Below are positions 16,903 through 25,092 of a DNA stretch of 64,000 nt, in pieces. Location: positions 186,001-250,000 of the forward strand of contig NZ_FOUA01000003.1 in NCBI RefSeq assembly GCF_900114735.1. Reading direction: 5' to 3'. A program made the translations under genes and the position numbers. The notes beneath the pieces are model-generated. The model did no database searches. It was not told the DNA's origin and saw nothing but the letters and a program-made list of their open reading frames with translations. How positions within the stretch are numbered: the first letter of the stretch is position 1; each line of letters opens with the position of its first letter. Source of the DNA: Halopseudomonas bauzanensis (GTDB taxonomy: Bacteria > Pseudomonadota > Gammaproteobacteria > Pseudomonadales > Pseudomonadaceae).

Positions 16903-18039
16903 ATGGTGGGTGCCGCAGGGGCCATGAAACAGGCCATGGCCAAGGCCGAGCCGGTCGAGTTCGTCAAGATCGAGCGCATCAGCAAACAGTTCGATGACGC
17001 CCTGGCCGTGGATGACGTGACCCTCACCATCAACCGGGGCGAGATCTTCGCCCTGCTGGGCGGTTCCGGCTCGGGTAAGTCTACCCTGCTGCGGATTCTC
17101 GCCGGCTTCGAAAAGCCCAGCGAAGGCCGGGTACTGCTCGATGGCCAGAACATCACCGACCTGCCTCCGCACAAGCGGCCGATCAACATGATGTTCCAGT
17201 CCTATGCGCTGTTTCCACACATGACCGTGGAGCAGAACATCGCCTTCGGCTTGAAGCAGGACAAGTTGAGCAAGACGGAAATCAACGAGCGCGTGGCTGA
17301 AATGCTCAAGCTGGTGCATATGGGCAAGTATGCCAAGCGCAAACCCCATCAGCTGTCCGGCGGCCAGCGTCAGCGCGTGGCCCTGGCCCGGTCGCTGGCC
17401 AAGCGGCCGAAACTGCTCTTGCTGGATGAGCCCATGGGCGCGCTGGACAAGAAACTGCGTTCGCAGATGCAGCTGGAACTGGTGGAAATTATTGAGCGCG
17501 TCGGCGTGACCTGCATCATGGTCACCCACGATCAGGAAGAGGCCATGACCATGGCCCAGCGCATCGCCATCATGGACCAGGGCTGGATTGTCCAGGTCGG
17601 CACCCCGGTGGACATCTATGAAAGCCCAGTGAGCCGACATGTGGCCGAATTCGTCGGCAGCGTGAACATCTTCGAGGGCGAGATCACCGCCGACATGGAA
17701 GACCACGCGATGATCCACTGTCCGCAACTGGACCGGAACATCTATGTCGGCCACGGCATCACCACCCGTGCCCAGGACAAGAGTGCCATCTACGCCCTGC
17801 GGCCGGAAAAGGTCTTTGTTTCGACCGAACAGCCGGAACAGGAATACAACTGGGCTCACGGCGAGGTGCATGATATCGCCTACCTGGGTGGCCATTCGGT
17901 GTATTACATCAAGCTCGACAGCGGCAAGATGGTGCAGGCGTTCTTCGCCAACTCCGAGCGCCGGTTGCCACGCCCGACCTGGGAAGACAAGGTCTATGTA
18001 AGCTGGGATGACGACGGCGGTGTGGTGTTGCCGTCATGA
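16903..18039 (+). CDS. spuF: polyamine ABC importer ATPase
   Basis: 378-residue PotG/SpuF-type ATPase. Walker A GGSGSGKST, Q-loop around MMFQSYALFPHM, signature LSGGQRQRVALAR, Walker B LLLLDEPMGALD and the H-loop VTHDQEEA are all intact; the last 130 residues form the TOBE/MalK-like regulatory domain. It energises putrescine/spermidine uptake at the inner face of the membrane. GGAGAGC precedes the ATG, and the gene overlaps spuG by four bases. Confidence 0.92.
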   Translation: MVGAAGAMKQAMAKAEPVEFVKIERISKQFDDALAVDDVTLTINRGEIFALLGGSGSGKSTLLRILAGFEKPSEGRVLLDGQNITDLPPHKRPINMMFQSYALFPHMTVEQNIAFGLKQDKLSKTEINERVAEMLKLVHMGKYAKRKPHQLSGGQRQRVALARSLAKRPKLLLLDEPMGALDKKLRSQMQLELVEIIERVGVTCIMVTHDQEEAMTMAQRIAIMDQGWIVQVGTPVDIYESPVSRHVAEFVGSVNIFEGEITADMEDHAMIHCPQLDRNIYVGHGITTRAQDKSAIYALRPEKVFVSTEQPEQEYNWAHGEVHDIAYLGGHSVYYIKLDSGKMVQAFFANSERRLPRPTWEDKVYVSWDDDGGVVLPS

Positions 18040-18935
18040 GAAAGCACCTGCGGCTGCCCAGCGGCAAGGCGCTGGTCATCAGCATCCCCTACCTGTGGAT
18101 GTTCCTGTTCTTCCTGCTGCCCTTTGTCATCGTACTGAAGATCAGCTTCTCCCAGGCGGCGATTGCCATCCCGCCCTACGAAGCGATCTTCCAGTATGCC
18201 AACCAGGCGCTGACGGTTGTCCTGAATATGGGCAACTACATCTTCCTGACCCAGGACAGCCTGTATTTTGCCGCTTATCTCGGCTCGCTGAAGATCGCCC
18301 TGGTGGCGACGCTGGTCTGCCTGGCGCTTGGCTACCCGATGGCCTATGCCATCGCCCGGGCGCCCCGTGAGCGGCAACTGATCTATCTGCTGCTGATCAT
18401 GATGCCGACCTGGACCGCCATCCTGATTCGGGTCTATGCCTGGATGGGGATTCTCAGCAGCAACGGCCTGCTCAATTCGGTCTTGCAGAGTATCGGCCTG
18501 ATCGACGCGCCATTGCAGATTCTCAACACCAATACCGCAGTCTATATCGGCGTGGTCTACGCCTACCTGCCGTTCATGGTGCTGCCGCTGTATGCCAATC
18601 TGGTCAAGCACGACGAGACGCTGATCGAGGCCGCGACCGACCTGGGTGCCAGTCGCATCAAGGCGTTCTGGAAGGTAACCGTGCCGCTGTCCCGCTCAGG
18701 CATCATCGCCGGCTCCATGCTGGTATTCATCCCGGTGGTCGGTGAGTTTGTCATTCCCGAGCTGCTCGGCGGGCCGGAAACCCTGATGATCGGCAAGGTA
18801 CTGTGGCAGGAGTTCTTCAACAACCGTGACTGGCCGGTGGCTTCGGCGCTGGCGATCGTGATGCTGGCGATCCTGCTGATTCCGATCACCTTGTTCCATT
18901 ACAACCAGGCCCGGGAATTGGAGAAAAAAGCATGA
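18036..18935 (+). CDS. spuG: polyamine ABC importer permease
   Basis: 299-residue PotH/SpuG-type inner-membrane permease with about six hydrophobic segments. The EAA loop that docks the ATPase is at IEAATDLGASRIKAFWKVTVPLS. Its ATG overlaps the spuF stop and its own stop overlaps spuH (ATGA junctions), so translation of the three genes is coupled. Confidence 0.9.
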   Translation: MRKHLRLPSGKALVISIPYLWMFLFFLLPFVIVLKISFSQAAIAIPPYEAIFQYANQALTVVLNMGNYIFLTQDSLYFAAYLGSLKIALVATLVCLALGYPMAYAIARAPRERQLIYLLLIMMPTWTAILIRVYAWMGILSSNGLLNSVLQSIGLIDAPLQILNTNTAVYIGVVYAYLPFMVLPLYANLVKHDETLIEAATDLGASRIKAFWKVTVPLSRSGIIAGSMLVFIPVVGEFVIPELLGGPETLMIGKVLWQEFFNNRDWPVASALAIVMLAILLIPITLFHYNQARELEKKA

Positions 18936-19777
18936 GGCGTCCCGACTTTTCCAGCGTCGTGCTGTGGCTGGGTCTGGTGTTCATCTACCTGCCGATGATC
19001 ATTCTGGTCATCTATTCGTTCAACGCCTCGCGGCTGGTGACGGTGTGGGGCGGCTGGTCGATGCATTGGTACGTCGGCCTGCTGGATAACTCCCAGCTGA
19101 TGAGCGCCGTCAAACGCAGCCTGCAGATCGCCTTTTACACGGCGACCGCAGCGGTAGCGCTGGGTACCCTGGCGGCTTTCGCCATGAGTCGCTTCCAGCG
19201 CTTTCGCGGGCGAACGCTGTTTTCCGGGATGGTCACCGCGCCGCTGGTAATGCCCGAGGTGATTACCGGGTTGTCCCTGTTGCTGCTGTTCGTGGCGCTG
19301 GCGCAGATCCTGGAATCGCTGTTCGGCGTGCTGTTCGACCGCGGCATGCTGACCATCTGGATTGCCCACACTACCTTCTCGGTGGCCTACGTCGTGATTG
19401 TCGTGAGCAGTCGCCTCGGCGAGCTGGACCAATCCATCGAAGAGGCCGCGCTGGACCTGGGCGCCCCACCATGGAAGACCTTTCTGCAGATCACCGTGCC
19501 GATGATCGCACCCTCGATCCTCGCCGGCTGGCTGCTGGCTTTCACCCTGTCGCTGGACGATCTGGTCCTGGCCAGTTTTGTCTCCGGCCCCGGTTCGACC
19601 ACGCTGCCAATGGAAATCTTCTCCGCCGTACGCCTGGGTGTGAAACCGGAGATCAATGCTGTTGCCAGCGTGATCCTGTTCGCCGTGTCGCTCCTGACCC
19701 TGCTGATCTGGTTCATCGCCCGTCGTGCCGACAAACGCAGTCGGATGCTGCCGCCGGATGACGAACTGGCCGGCTAA
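18932..19777 (+). CDS. spuH: polyamine ABC importer permease
   Basis: 281-residue PotI/SpuH-type permease, the second transmembrane subunit. The EAA loop is at IEEAALDLGAPPWKTFLQITVPM; several transmembrane helices are evident, starting at residues 8-28. It pairs with SpuG to form the channel. It is the last gene of the polyamine operon; the next gene starts 135 bases later behind its own promoter. Confidence 0.9.
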   Translation: MRRPDFSSVVLWLGLVFIYLPMIILVIYSFNASRLVTVWGGWSMHWYVGLLDNSQLMSAVKRSLQIAFYTATAAVALGTLAAFAMSRFQRFRGRTLFSGMVTAPLVMPEVITGLSLLLLFVALAQILESLFGVLFDRGMLTIWIAHTTFSVAYVVIVVSSRLGELDQSIEEAALDLGAPPWKTFLQITVPMIAPSILAGWLLAFTLSLDDLVLASFVSGPGSTTLPMEIFSAVRLGVKPEINAVASVILFAVSLLTLLIWFIARRADKRSRMLPPDDELAG

Positions 19778-19813
19778 GCCGGCGGCAGCGCGCACAGACC
19801 ATGTAGTCCATTT

Positions 19814-19831
19814 TGTGGGAGCGGCCTTGGC
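19814..19831 (+). repeat. half REP sequence
   Basis: TGTGGGAGCGGCCTTGGC matches one arm of the Pseudomonas REP type seen again at 59832-59897. Its last bases form the -35 element of the following promoter. Confidence 0.55.
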
Positions 19832-19855
19832 AAACGACTCCAGCAAGGTTATTCT
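19827..19855 (+). promoter_or_regulatory. sigma-70 promoter for the 257-residue protein
   Basis: TTGGCA (19827-19832), a 17-base spacer and TATTCT (19850-19855). The predicted start site falls at about 19862, just before the TetR-type operator. Confidence 0.6.
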
Positions 19856-19864
19856 CTGAAAACC

Positions 19865-19880
19865 GAATGAACATTCATTC
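19865..19880. promoter_or_regulatory. TetR-type operator on the start site
   Basis: GAATGAACATTCATTC is a near-perfect palindrome of the GAATGA...TCATTC kind bound by many TetR/AcrR repressors. It covers the inferred transcription start of the gene at 19913. The TetR gene at 20725 is the obvious candidate regulator. Confidence 0.65.
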
Positions 19881-19912
19881 AAGTACAAAACAACATCAGG
19901 AGAATTACCACC

Positions 19913-20686
19913 ATGAGTCAGGGTAACGTTGAAATCTACGATCTGATGGCGTGCAACGTGTATATGGATTTCGAGAACACCGGGCTGCCCAAGGAGCAGC
20001 ACAAATTCCTGATCGCCTTTCATCCAACCAATGGCGCGCCGGTTCACGAGTTGATCGACAGCATCACCGCCCGCGGCCCCGACGGCTATGTGGTAGAGGT
20101 AGCCAACCAGCCATTCACCATCACCAACCTCAACGGCCACATCTTCGACCGCACCACCAATGCGCACTGGTACATGGTGAACCTGGCCACCGGGTTCATG
20201 ACGCCCGGCGAGTACACCATCGAGGTCAAGTGCAAGGACGGGTCGGTCAAGAGTATTTCCCGGCTGCAGAACAACGAGCCGTCCGATCGGCTGATGGCGG
20301 CCTATCACAAGCACCGCGATACGCTCAAGGCCAGCTATAGTCCCGGCCAGGGCGAAAAACTGCCCGCCGGGACATCACTGGAAAAGGTCGCCATCGACTG
20401 CGCCTCGTTCAAGGAGCTGACCGGCGAGGACGCCTGGTACGTGTTCCGTATCTGCGAGGCGGCCAACAGCAAGGAGTTCGATCCACAGAACCTGTACTGG
20501 TGGGACAACATATTCCTCGAGCGCTTCACCAATCCGGACGCCGGCAAGAACCGCAATCATCTGGTGATCGGTAATGCGCTGAAGCAGAACACGGCGTTCA
20601 CCTACTTCACCGAGCTGACCGATGGCAACACCATGGGCGGCACCAATATCTGCATCTTCCAGCCATACCAGACTTTTTACACCTGA
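19913..20686 (+). CDS. uncharacterised 257-residue protein, TetR-controlled
   Basis: I do not recognise this family. It is a soluble protein with no signal peptide or membrane segment. The N-terminal 120 residues look rich in beta strands with regular hydrophobic alternation (FLIAFHP, YVVEVANQPFTITNLNG, HWYMVNLATGFMTPGEYTIEVKCKDG), as in Ig-like or sandwich folds. The C-terminal half carries two cysteines in short conserved-looking contexts (DCASF, RICEAA), and the protein ends TNICIFQPYQTFYT. CAGGAG precedes the ATG. A strong promoter with an operator on the start site lies upstream, and a TetR regulator and an exported DUF4334 protein lie downstream on the same strand. Confidence 0.8.
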   Translation: MSQGNVEIYDLMACNVYMDFENTGLPKEQHKFLIAFHPTNGAPVHELIDSITARGPDGYVVEVANQPFTITNLNGHIFDRTTNAHWYMVNLATGFMTPGEYTIEVKCKDGSVKSISRLQNNEPSDRLMAAYHKHRDTLKASYSPGQGEKLPAGTSLEKVAIDCASFKELTGEDAWYVFRICEAANSKEFDPQNLYWWDNIFLERFTNPDAGKNRNHLVIGNALKQNTAFTYFTELTDGNTMGGTNICIFQPYQTFYT

Positions 20687-20724
20687 ACGCTGTACGAACA
20701 GTCGGAAGCGGTTAGAATGCAGCG

Positions 20725-21354
20725 ATGAACAATCATTCCAAAACTGCCAACAACAAGGCACAGGCCCCGGTCAGAGCGGCTCGGCCGCGGATCAAGGACA
20801 AGCGCAGCGCCATCCTGCAGGCGGCACTCAAGGTGTTCGCCGAGGGGGGCGTCAATGGCGTACCCATGCCGGTAGTGGCGCAAGAGGCCAATGTCGGCAC
20901 GGGCACTATCTATCGCTACTTCGAGAGCAAGGAACTGCTGGTCAACGAGCTGTTCCGCGAGCAGAAGATAGCGATAAACCAGCGCCTGTATGGCGATCTC
21001 GATCTGCAGCGCCCGACCCGGGAGCTATTCGATGAGGTCTGGCGCCGCATGGTGCTGTTTACCCGTGAAGCGCCGCACGCCTACCGCTTCATGGAGCTGC
21101 AGGACCATCGGCCCTATCTCGATGAGGCCAGCCGCCAATTGGAGCATGAGGCGCTGGCGCCTATCCTGGCGCAGTACCGGGCATTGCAGAAACGCGGCGT
21201 ATTCCGCGCTGATCTGCGGGCCGAGGTACTGATGACGCTGGTATGGGGCGCCTTCGTCAATCTGATCAAGGCCGAGCGCGATGGCCATATCAGCCTGAGC
21301 GATGCCGATATCGATGCTGCCAGGGACGCCTGCTGGAGCCTGTGCACTGGTTGA
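20725..21354 (+). CDS. TetR/AcrR-family regulator
   Basis: 209 residues with an N-terminal TetR helix-turn-helix (about residues 25-72: ILQAALKVFAEGGVNGVPMPVVAQEANVGTGTIYRYFESKELLV) and a variable helical ligand domain. The first 22 residues are basic and polar. It lies 38 bases after the uncharacterised gene and 43 bases before the DUF4334 gene, so one operon is likely. It probably represses the promoter at 19827 through the palindrome at 19865 and so regulates itself; the inducer is unknown. Confidence 0.9.
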   Translation: MNNHSKTANNKAQAPVRAARPRIKDKRSAILQAALKVFAEGGVNGVPMPVVAQEANVGTGTIYRYFESKELLVNELFREQKIAINQRLYGDLDLQRPTRELFDEVWRRMVLFTREAPHAYRFMELQDHRPYLDEASRQLEHEALAPILAQYRALQKRGVFRADLRAEVLMTLVWGAFVNLIKAERDGHISLSDADIDAARDACWSLCTG

Positions 21355-21397
21355 CCCGACTGTTCGCATTACACCACACACCCTAGGGATGAATGAC

Positions 21398-21898
21398 ATG
21401 CGAACAATGACTGCAACACTGGCCGCCCTCGGCCTGACTACCCTGCTTACCGGCCACAGCCTGGCCGCGGATGCAGAACAACAGTGGCTGGAGATGATCG
21501 CCAGCGGTGAAGCCTATTCGGCGGAGACTCTGCTGCCGCTGTTCAAACAGCTCGAACCGGTGGATACCGACTTCATGGTCGGCACCTGGAAAGGCGGCAA
21601 GTTCGATGGCGGTGCCGAGCCGGACCCGATCAACTGGTACGGCAAGCGTTTCACTTCTCCCACGGATGTGGAGCCGCTACTGGTGACCAATGCCGAGGGC
21701 GAGGTCGTCACCTACGACCGCCTCGGCGCTGCGCAAATGCGCCAGGTGGTGTTTGATGGCAAGGCGTCGGCCGCGCTGATCTACGACAGCCAGCCGATCA
21801 TGGATTACTTCCGCAAGGTCAACGAGAACGTGGTCATCGGTCTGGGCGACATCAAGGGCAAGCCCACCGACTTCTTCTTCCACCTGACACGGCAATAA
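21398..21898 (+). CDS. exported DUF4334/GXWXG protein
   Basis: 166 residues from ATG 21398, chosen because AGGGATGA lies 9 bases upstream and the start gives a clean signal peptide (residues 1-22, cleavage after SLA). The mature protein has the GXWXG motif as VGTWKGGKFDGG and the C-terminal DUF4334 domain ending KPTDFFFHLTRQ. Function in this family is unknown; the small beta-barrel-like fold suggests ligand binding. It is co-directional with the TetR gene. An alternative ATG lies at 21389. Confidence 0.8.
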   Translation: MRTMTATLAALGLTTLLTGHSLAADAEQQWLEMIASGEAYSAETLLPLFKQLEPVDTDFMVGTWKGGKFDGGAEPDPINWYGKRFTSPTDVEPLLVTNAEGEVVTYDRLGAAQMRQVVFDGKASAALIYDSQPIMDYFRKVNENVVIGLGDIKGKPTDFFFHLTRQ

Positions 21899-21941
21899 GC
21901 CGTACTTGCAATCGCCCGGTATTGGGATAGGGTTTCAGAAC

Positions 21942-21962
21942 GGGCCGGCATCACACCGGCCC
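21942..21962 (+). terminator. hairpin before the aminotransferase gene
   Basis: 7-bp stem GGGCCGG / CCGGCCC, 43 bases after the DUF4334 stop. No U-run follows, so termination is only partial or absent. Confidence 0.35.
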
Positions 21963-21987
21963 ACCCTACCCTGTAAGGAGATTGCCC

Positions 21988-23112
21988 GTGTCCAGCCTGG
22001 TTCCCGCTGTCGATCCCGACGGCTTGCTTGAATACTCAGTGGTATTCACCGATCGCTCGCTCAATCACATGTCGGCAGCCTTCCAACAGGTGATGCGTGA
22101 TATCTCATCCAACTTGAAAGACGTCTACAGTGCGCAAGGCGTAGCCCTGGTGCCCGGTGGCGGGACCTATGGTATGGAGGCGGTAGCCCGGCAATTCGCC
22201 CGGGGCAAACGCTGCATGGTGCTGCGCAACGGCTGGTTCAGCTACCGCTGGTCGCAGATCTTCAGCGCAACCGAGTTACCCGCCGAGGAAATCGTACTCA
22301 AGGCGCGCCAGATCCACAGCGGTGATCAGGCCCCCTTCGCGCCGGCACCAATCGAGGAAGTGGTCGCAGCCATTCGCGAAAGCAGACCCGACCTGGTATT
22401 CGCACCCCATGTGGAAACCGCTTCGGGCATGCTCCTCCCGGACCATTATCTGCAAGCCGTCGCAGCGGCGGTCCATGAGGTTGGCGGCCTGTTCGTGCTC
22501 GATTGCGTGGCTTCCGGCACCCTCTGGGTGGATATGCAGGCCTGTGGCGTTGATGTGCTGATCAGCGCGCCGCAGAAAGGCTGGAGTTCATCGCCCTGCT
22601 GCGCGCTGGTCATGTTCAGCGAACGCGCCCTGGTGCGCATCGAGCAGACCACCAGCAATAGCTTTGCCGGAGACCTGAAAAAATGGCTGCAGATCATGCA
22701 GGCCTACGAGAATGGCGGTCATGCCTACCATGCAACCTTGCCGACCGACGCATTGCAACGCTTTCGCGACACCATGCTGGAGACGCGTGATTACGGTTTT
22801 GCGCGGGTAAAACAGGAGCAACTGGAGCTCGGCCAGGCCGTACGCGCACTGTTGAGAGAAAAAGGTTTTATCAGCGTGGCAGCGGACGGTTTCGAAGCAG
22901 CCGGCGTGGTGGTCTGCTATACCGCCGACGACCGCATTCACAACGGCAGCGGTTTCATCAGCCAGGGCTTGCAGACCGCCAGCGGCGTGCCGCTGATGTG
23001 CGATGAACCCGCCAGCTTCAAGACCTTCCGCATCGGCCTGTTCGGCCTGGACAAGTTGCATAACCGCGAGCGCACGGTGGATAACCTGCGCGCGGCGCTG
23101 GAGGCGCTTTAG
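21988..23112 (+). CDS. class V PLP aminotransferase (alanine-glyoxylate/serine-pyruvate type)
   Basis: 374 residues from GTG 21988, chosen for the AAGGAG 8 bases upstream; a TTG at 21982 is less well placed. It has the fold-type I class V features: the cofactor-binding loop GGGTYGMEAVARQF, FAPHVETASGM, the PLP-phosphate Asp in LFVLDCVASGTLW, and the Schiff-base lysine in ISAPQKGWSSSP. Substrates in this family include alanine/glyoxylate, serine and 2-aminoethylphosphonate; I cannot choose between them. It converges on the membrane protein gene with 22 bases between. Confidence 0.85.
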   Translation: MSSLVPAVDPDGLLEYSVVFTDRSLNHMSAAFQQVMRDISSNLKDVYSAQGVALVPGGGTYGMEAVARQFARGKRCMVLRNGWFSYRWSQIFSATELPAEEIVLKARQIHSGDQAPFAPAPIEEVVAAIRESRPDLVFAPHVETASGMLLPDHYLQAVAAAVHEVGGLFVLDCVASGTLWVDMQACGVDVLISAPQKGWSSSPCCALVMFSERALVRIEQTTSNSFAGDLKKWLQIMQAYENGGHAYHATLPTDALQRFRDTMLETRDYGFARVKQEQLELGQAVRALLREKGFISVAADGFEAAGVVVCYTADDRIHNGSGFISQGLQTASGVPLMCDEPASFKTFRIGLFGLDKLHNRERTVDNLRAALEAL

Positions 23113-23114
23113 CA

Positions 23115-23133
23115 ATCCAGCAAACAGCTGGAT
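23115..23133. terminator. small hairpin between convergent genes
   Basis: 7-bp stem ATCCAGC / GCTGGAT with a 5-base loop in the 22-base gap between two convergent stops. A weak terminator at best. Confidence 0.4.
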
Positions 23134-23134
23134 G

Positions 23135-23857
23135 CTACTTCTTGTCCGCCTGGCTCACCGCCATGATTTCTTCCATTTTCAGCCCGGTCAGACCATGGAT
23201 GGTCCGCCACAGGTAGAACAGGATGCCCATCATCATGATCATCGAAGGAATGGCGATCATCGGGTAGCTGACCAGGGTCATGCGACCCAGCTCGGCATTG
23301 AATGCCTCAGTGCCGGCCGGGCTGACCACTATCCACTTGGCAACGATGTAGTTCATGACCGAGGAAAAGAAGAAGGTCCCGGCCAGGAAATAGGTAGCCT
23401 TGAGCAAGCGCTGTTCGAATATTTCATGCAGCCCGCGCTCCTGCAGACGTTCATCGACGCGCTGCACATTCAGCACCTTGTCGTTGTACAGCAGGGTGCG
23501 GATCAGCGGATAACGGGTGCGGGTGGAAAACAGCACCGCCAAGCCGATAACGCCGGGCACAGCTGCTTCCTTGATGGCCAGCCACTGCGGGTCGAGTTCC
23601 AGCAGACCGATGCCGCCGGTGAGAAAGACGCTGATCACGCCCAGCACCGCAATGAAGTTGTACTTGCGGTAGCGGATCAGCTCGAACAACCCCCAACCCA
23701 GTGGAAAGGCCAGCGCCAGGATCAGCGCCTGATGCGGACCAAAGTGCGCCTCGCCGCTGAACTTCATCAGGATCACCGAGGGGATCACGATGCTGACCAG
23801 CAGGTCGATCATCGGGCGGGGTTTGTGTTGCGGGGTCTCGCGCAGAGCTTCATTCAT
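23135..23857 (-). CDS. VC0807-like inner-membrane protein
   Basis: 240 residues from ATG 23857, the internal start that gives the usual family N-terminus. About six hydrophobic segments are visible (for example LLVSIVIPSVILM, ALILALAFPLGWGLF, FIAVLGVISVFLTGGIGL, PGVIGLAVLF, FLAGTFFFSSVMNYIV, MIAIPSMIMMMGILFYLW), alternating with basic cytoplasmic loops. It belongs to a conserved family of integral membrane proteins without an assigned function. It lies downstream of the exchanger gene on the same strand, separated by a hairpin. Confidence 0.72.
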   Translation of the reverse strand: MNEALRETPQHKPRPMIDLLVSIVIPSVILMKFSGEAHFGPHQALILALAFPLGWGLFELIRYRKYNFIAVLGVISVFLTGGIGLLELDPQWLAIKEAAVPGVIGLAVLFSTRTRYPLIRTLLYNDKVLNVQRVDERLQERGLHEIFEQRLLKATYFLAGTFFFSSVMNYIVAKWIVVSPAGTEAFNAELGRMTLVSYPMIAIPSMIMMMGILFYLWRTIHGLTGLKMEEIMAVSQADKK

Positions 23858-23923
23858 GGTATCGGGTGGTTCTCGTCTTCGTTGCACATATCATACACGC
23901 AGCGGCTGACTGGCGCAGGAACG

Positions 23924-23952
23924 CTGAACCGGCCAACCGCTGGCCGCTTCAG
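23924..23952 (-). terminator. hairpin overlapping the exchanger stop codon
   Basis: An 11-bp stem with one mismatch (CTGAACCGGCCA / TGGCCGCTTCAG) spans the stop codon of the exchanger gene. There is no U-run. Confidence 0.4.
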
Positions 23953-24929
23953 GCGGCGGCAGCCATGGCGGTCCATACCAGCAGGCCGGTGTAACCACAG
24001 AAGACCGTCAGCAGGCCTGCGCCTTCCACTCTATTGATCCGCCCGGGTCGGCCACGCCAGGCAATGCACATCAACAACAGGGCTACGGTCAGGCCTGCCA
24101 TCAACGCCCAGTCACGTGTCAAGGCCTCCGGCGGCGCGACCAATGGATTGATCACCGCGGCGAGGCCGACCACCCCGAGCGTGTTGAATAACCCCGAACC
24201 GATGATGTTACCCAGCGCCAGGTCATGTTCGTTCTTGCGGATGGCAGCCAGCGAGGATGCCAGCTCAGGCAACGAGGTACCTATCGCAACAATGGTCAGG
24301 CCGATGATCATGTCATTGATACCCAAGTCGCTGGCGATGAACACCGAGCCCCAGACCAGCAGACGTGAGCTGACGATCAAGAGTATCAGCCCCAATACCA
24401 GCCACATGATTGCTTTGCCCAGGGGCATGGTATCGGCCAGGTATTGTTTGCGGATTTCATCGGCAACCACATCGTCCCGGCTGCGCATACCATCGCGAAT
24501 CGAGAGCGCCAACAACAGGGCGAAGACCACCAGCAGCACGATACCATCGACACGGCTGAGGTCACCGTCATACACCTGCCATCCGGCCAGTGCGGTGATG
24601 CCCAACAGAATGGGCAGCTCGCGCCGCACTACCTGCCCGTGGACGGAAATCGGACTGATCAGCGCAACCAACCCGATGATCAAGGCAATATTGGTGATGT
24701 TCGAACCCCAGGCGTTCCCCAGCGCAATGCCTGAATTGCCTTGCAATGACGACAATGCCGAGACCGACAGCTCGGGGGCAGAGGTACCAAAGCCGATGAT
24801 CAGCATGCCAATCAGCAACGGTGGCATACCCCCATGTACGGCGGCCGCGGAGGCGCCTTCAACGAAGCGATCGGCACTCCAGACCAGCACAACAAGACCA
24901 ACAATGATGGCGGCAATGGCAAGCAGCAT
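23949..24929 (-). CDS. calcium/sodium antiporter, CaxA/YrbG type
   Basis: 326-residue K+-dependent Na+/Ca2+ exchanger-family membrane protein. The two alpha repeats are clear: GFGTSAPELSVSALSSLQGNSGIALGNAWGSNITNIALIIG near residues 48-88 and VAIGTSLPELASSLAAIRKNEHDLALGNIIGSGLFNTLGV near 210-250, each with the acidic residue of the ion site. About ten transmembrane segments are present. It exchanges Ca2+ against Na+ or H+ across the inner membrane. It is divergent from the chemoreceptor genes. Confidence 0.88.
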   Translation of the reverse strand: MLLAIAAIIVGLVVLVWSADRFVEGASAAAVHGGMPPLLIGMLIIGFGTSAPELSVSALSSLQGNSGIALGNAWGSNITNIALIIGLVALISPISVHGQVVRRELPILLGITALAGWQVYDGDLSRVDGIVLLVVFALLLALSIRDGMRSRDDVVADEIRKQYLADTMPLGKAIMWLVLGLILLIVSSRLLVWGSVFIASDLGINDMIIGLTIVAIGTSLPELASSLAAIRKNEHDLALGNIIGSGLFNTLGVVGLAAVINPLVAPPEALTRDWALMAGLTVALLLMCIAWRGRPGRINRVEGAGLLTVFCGYTGLLVWTAMAAAA

Positions 24930-25092
24930 GTCTGTTTACATTCCAGTCGATAAGAAAGGCGCAGTATGAGTTAAAGTTCTGGCGGTCGCCAGCCGACACA
25001 ACCCGCAGATCAACAATATTCCTCCAACGCCCATCCACACCCGTGTGCTTCTCCGGGGCGTTGTCGTTCCTCTTTTTCGATGGGATTTACTG

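Noticed and set aside
18899-20314. A 471-codon minus-strand frame opposite spuH and the unknown gene
   Set aside because: Antisense to a clear permease and its intergenic region; its composition (His/Gln/Gly-rich) is typical of a shadow frame.
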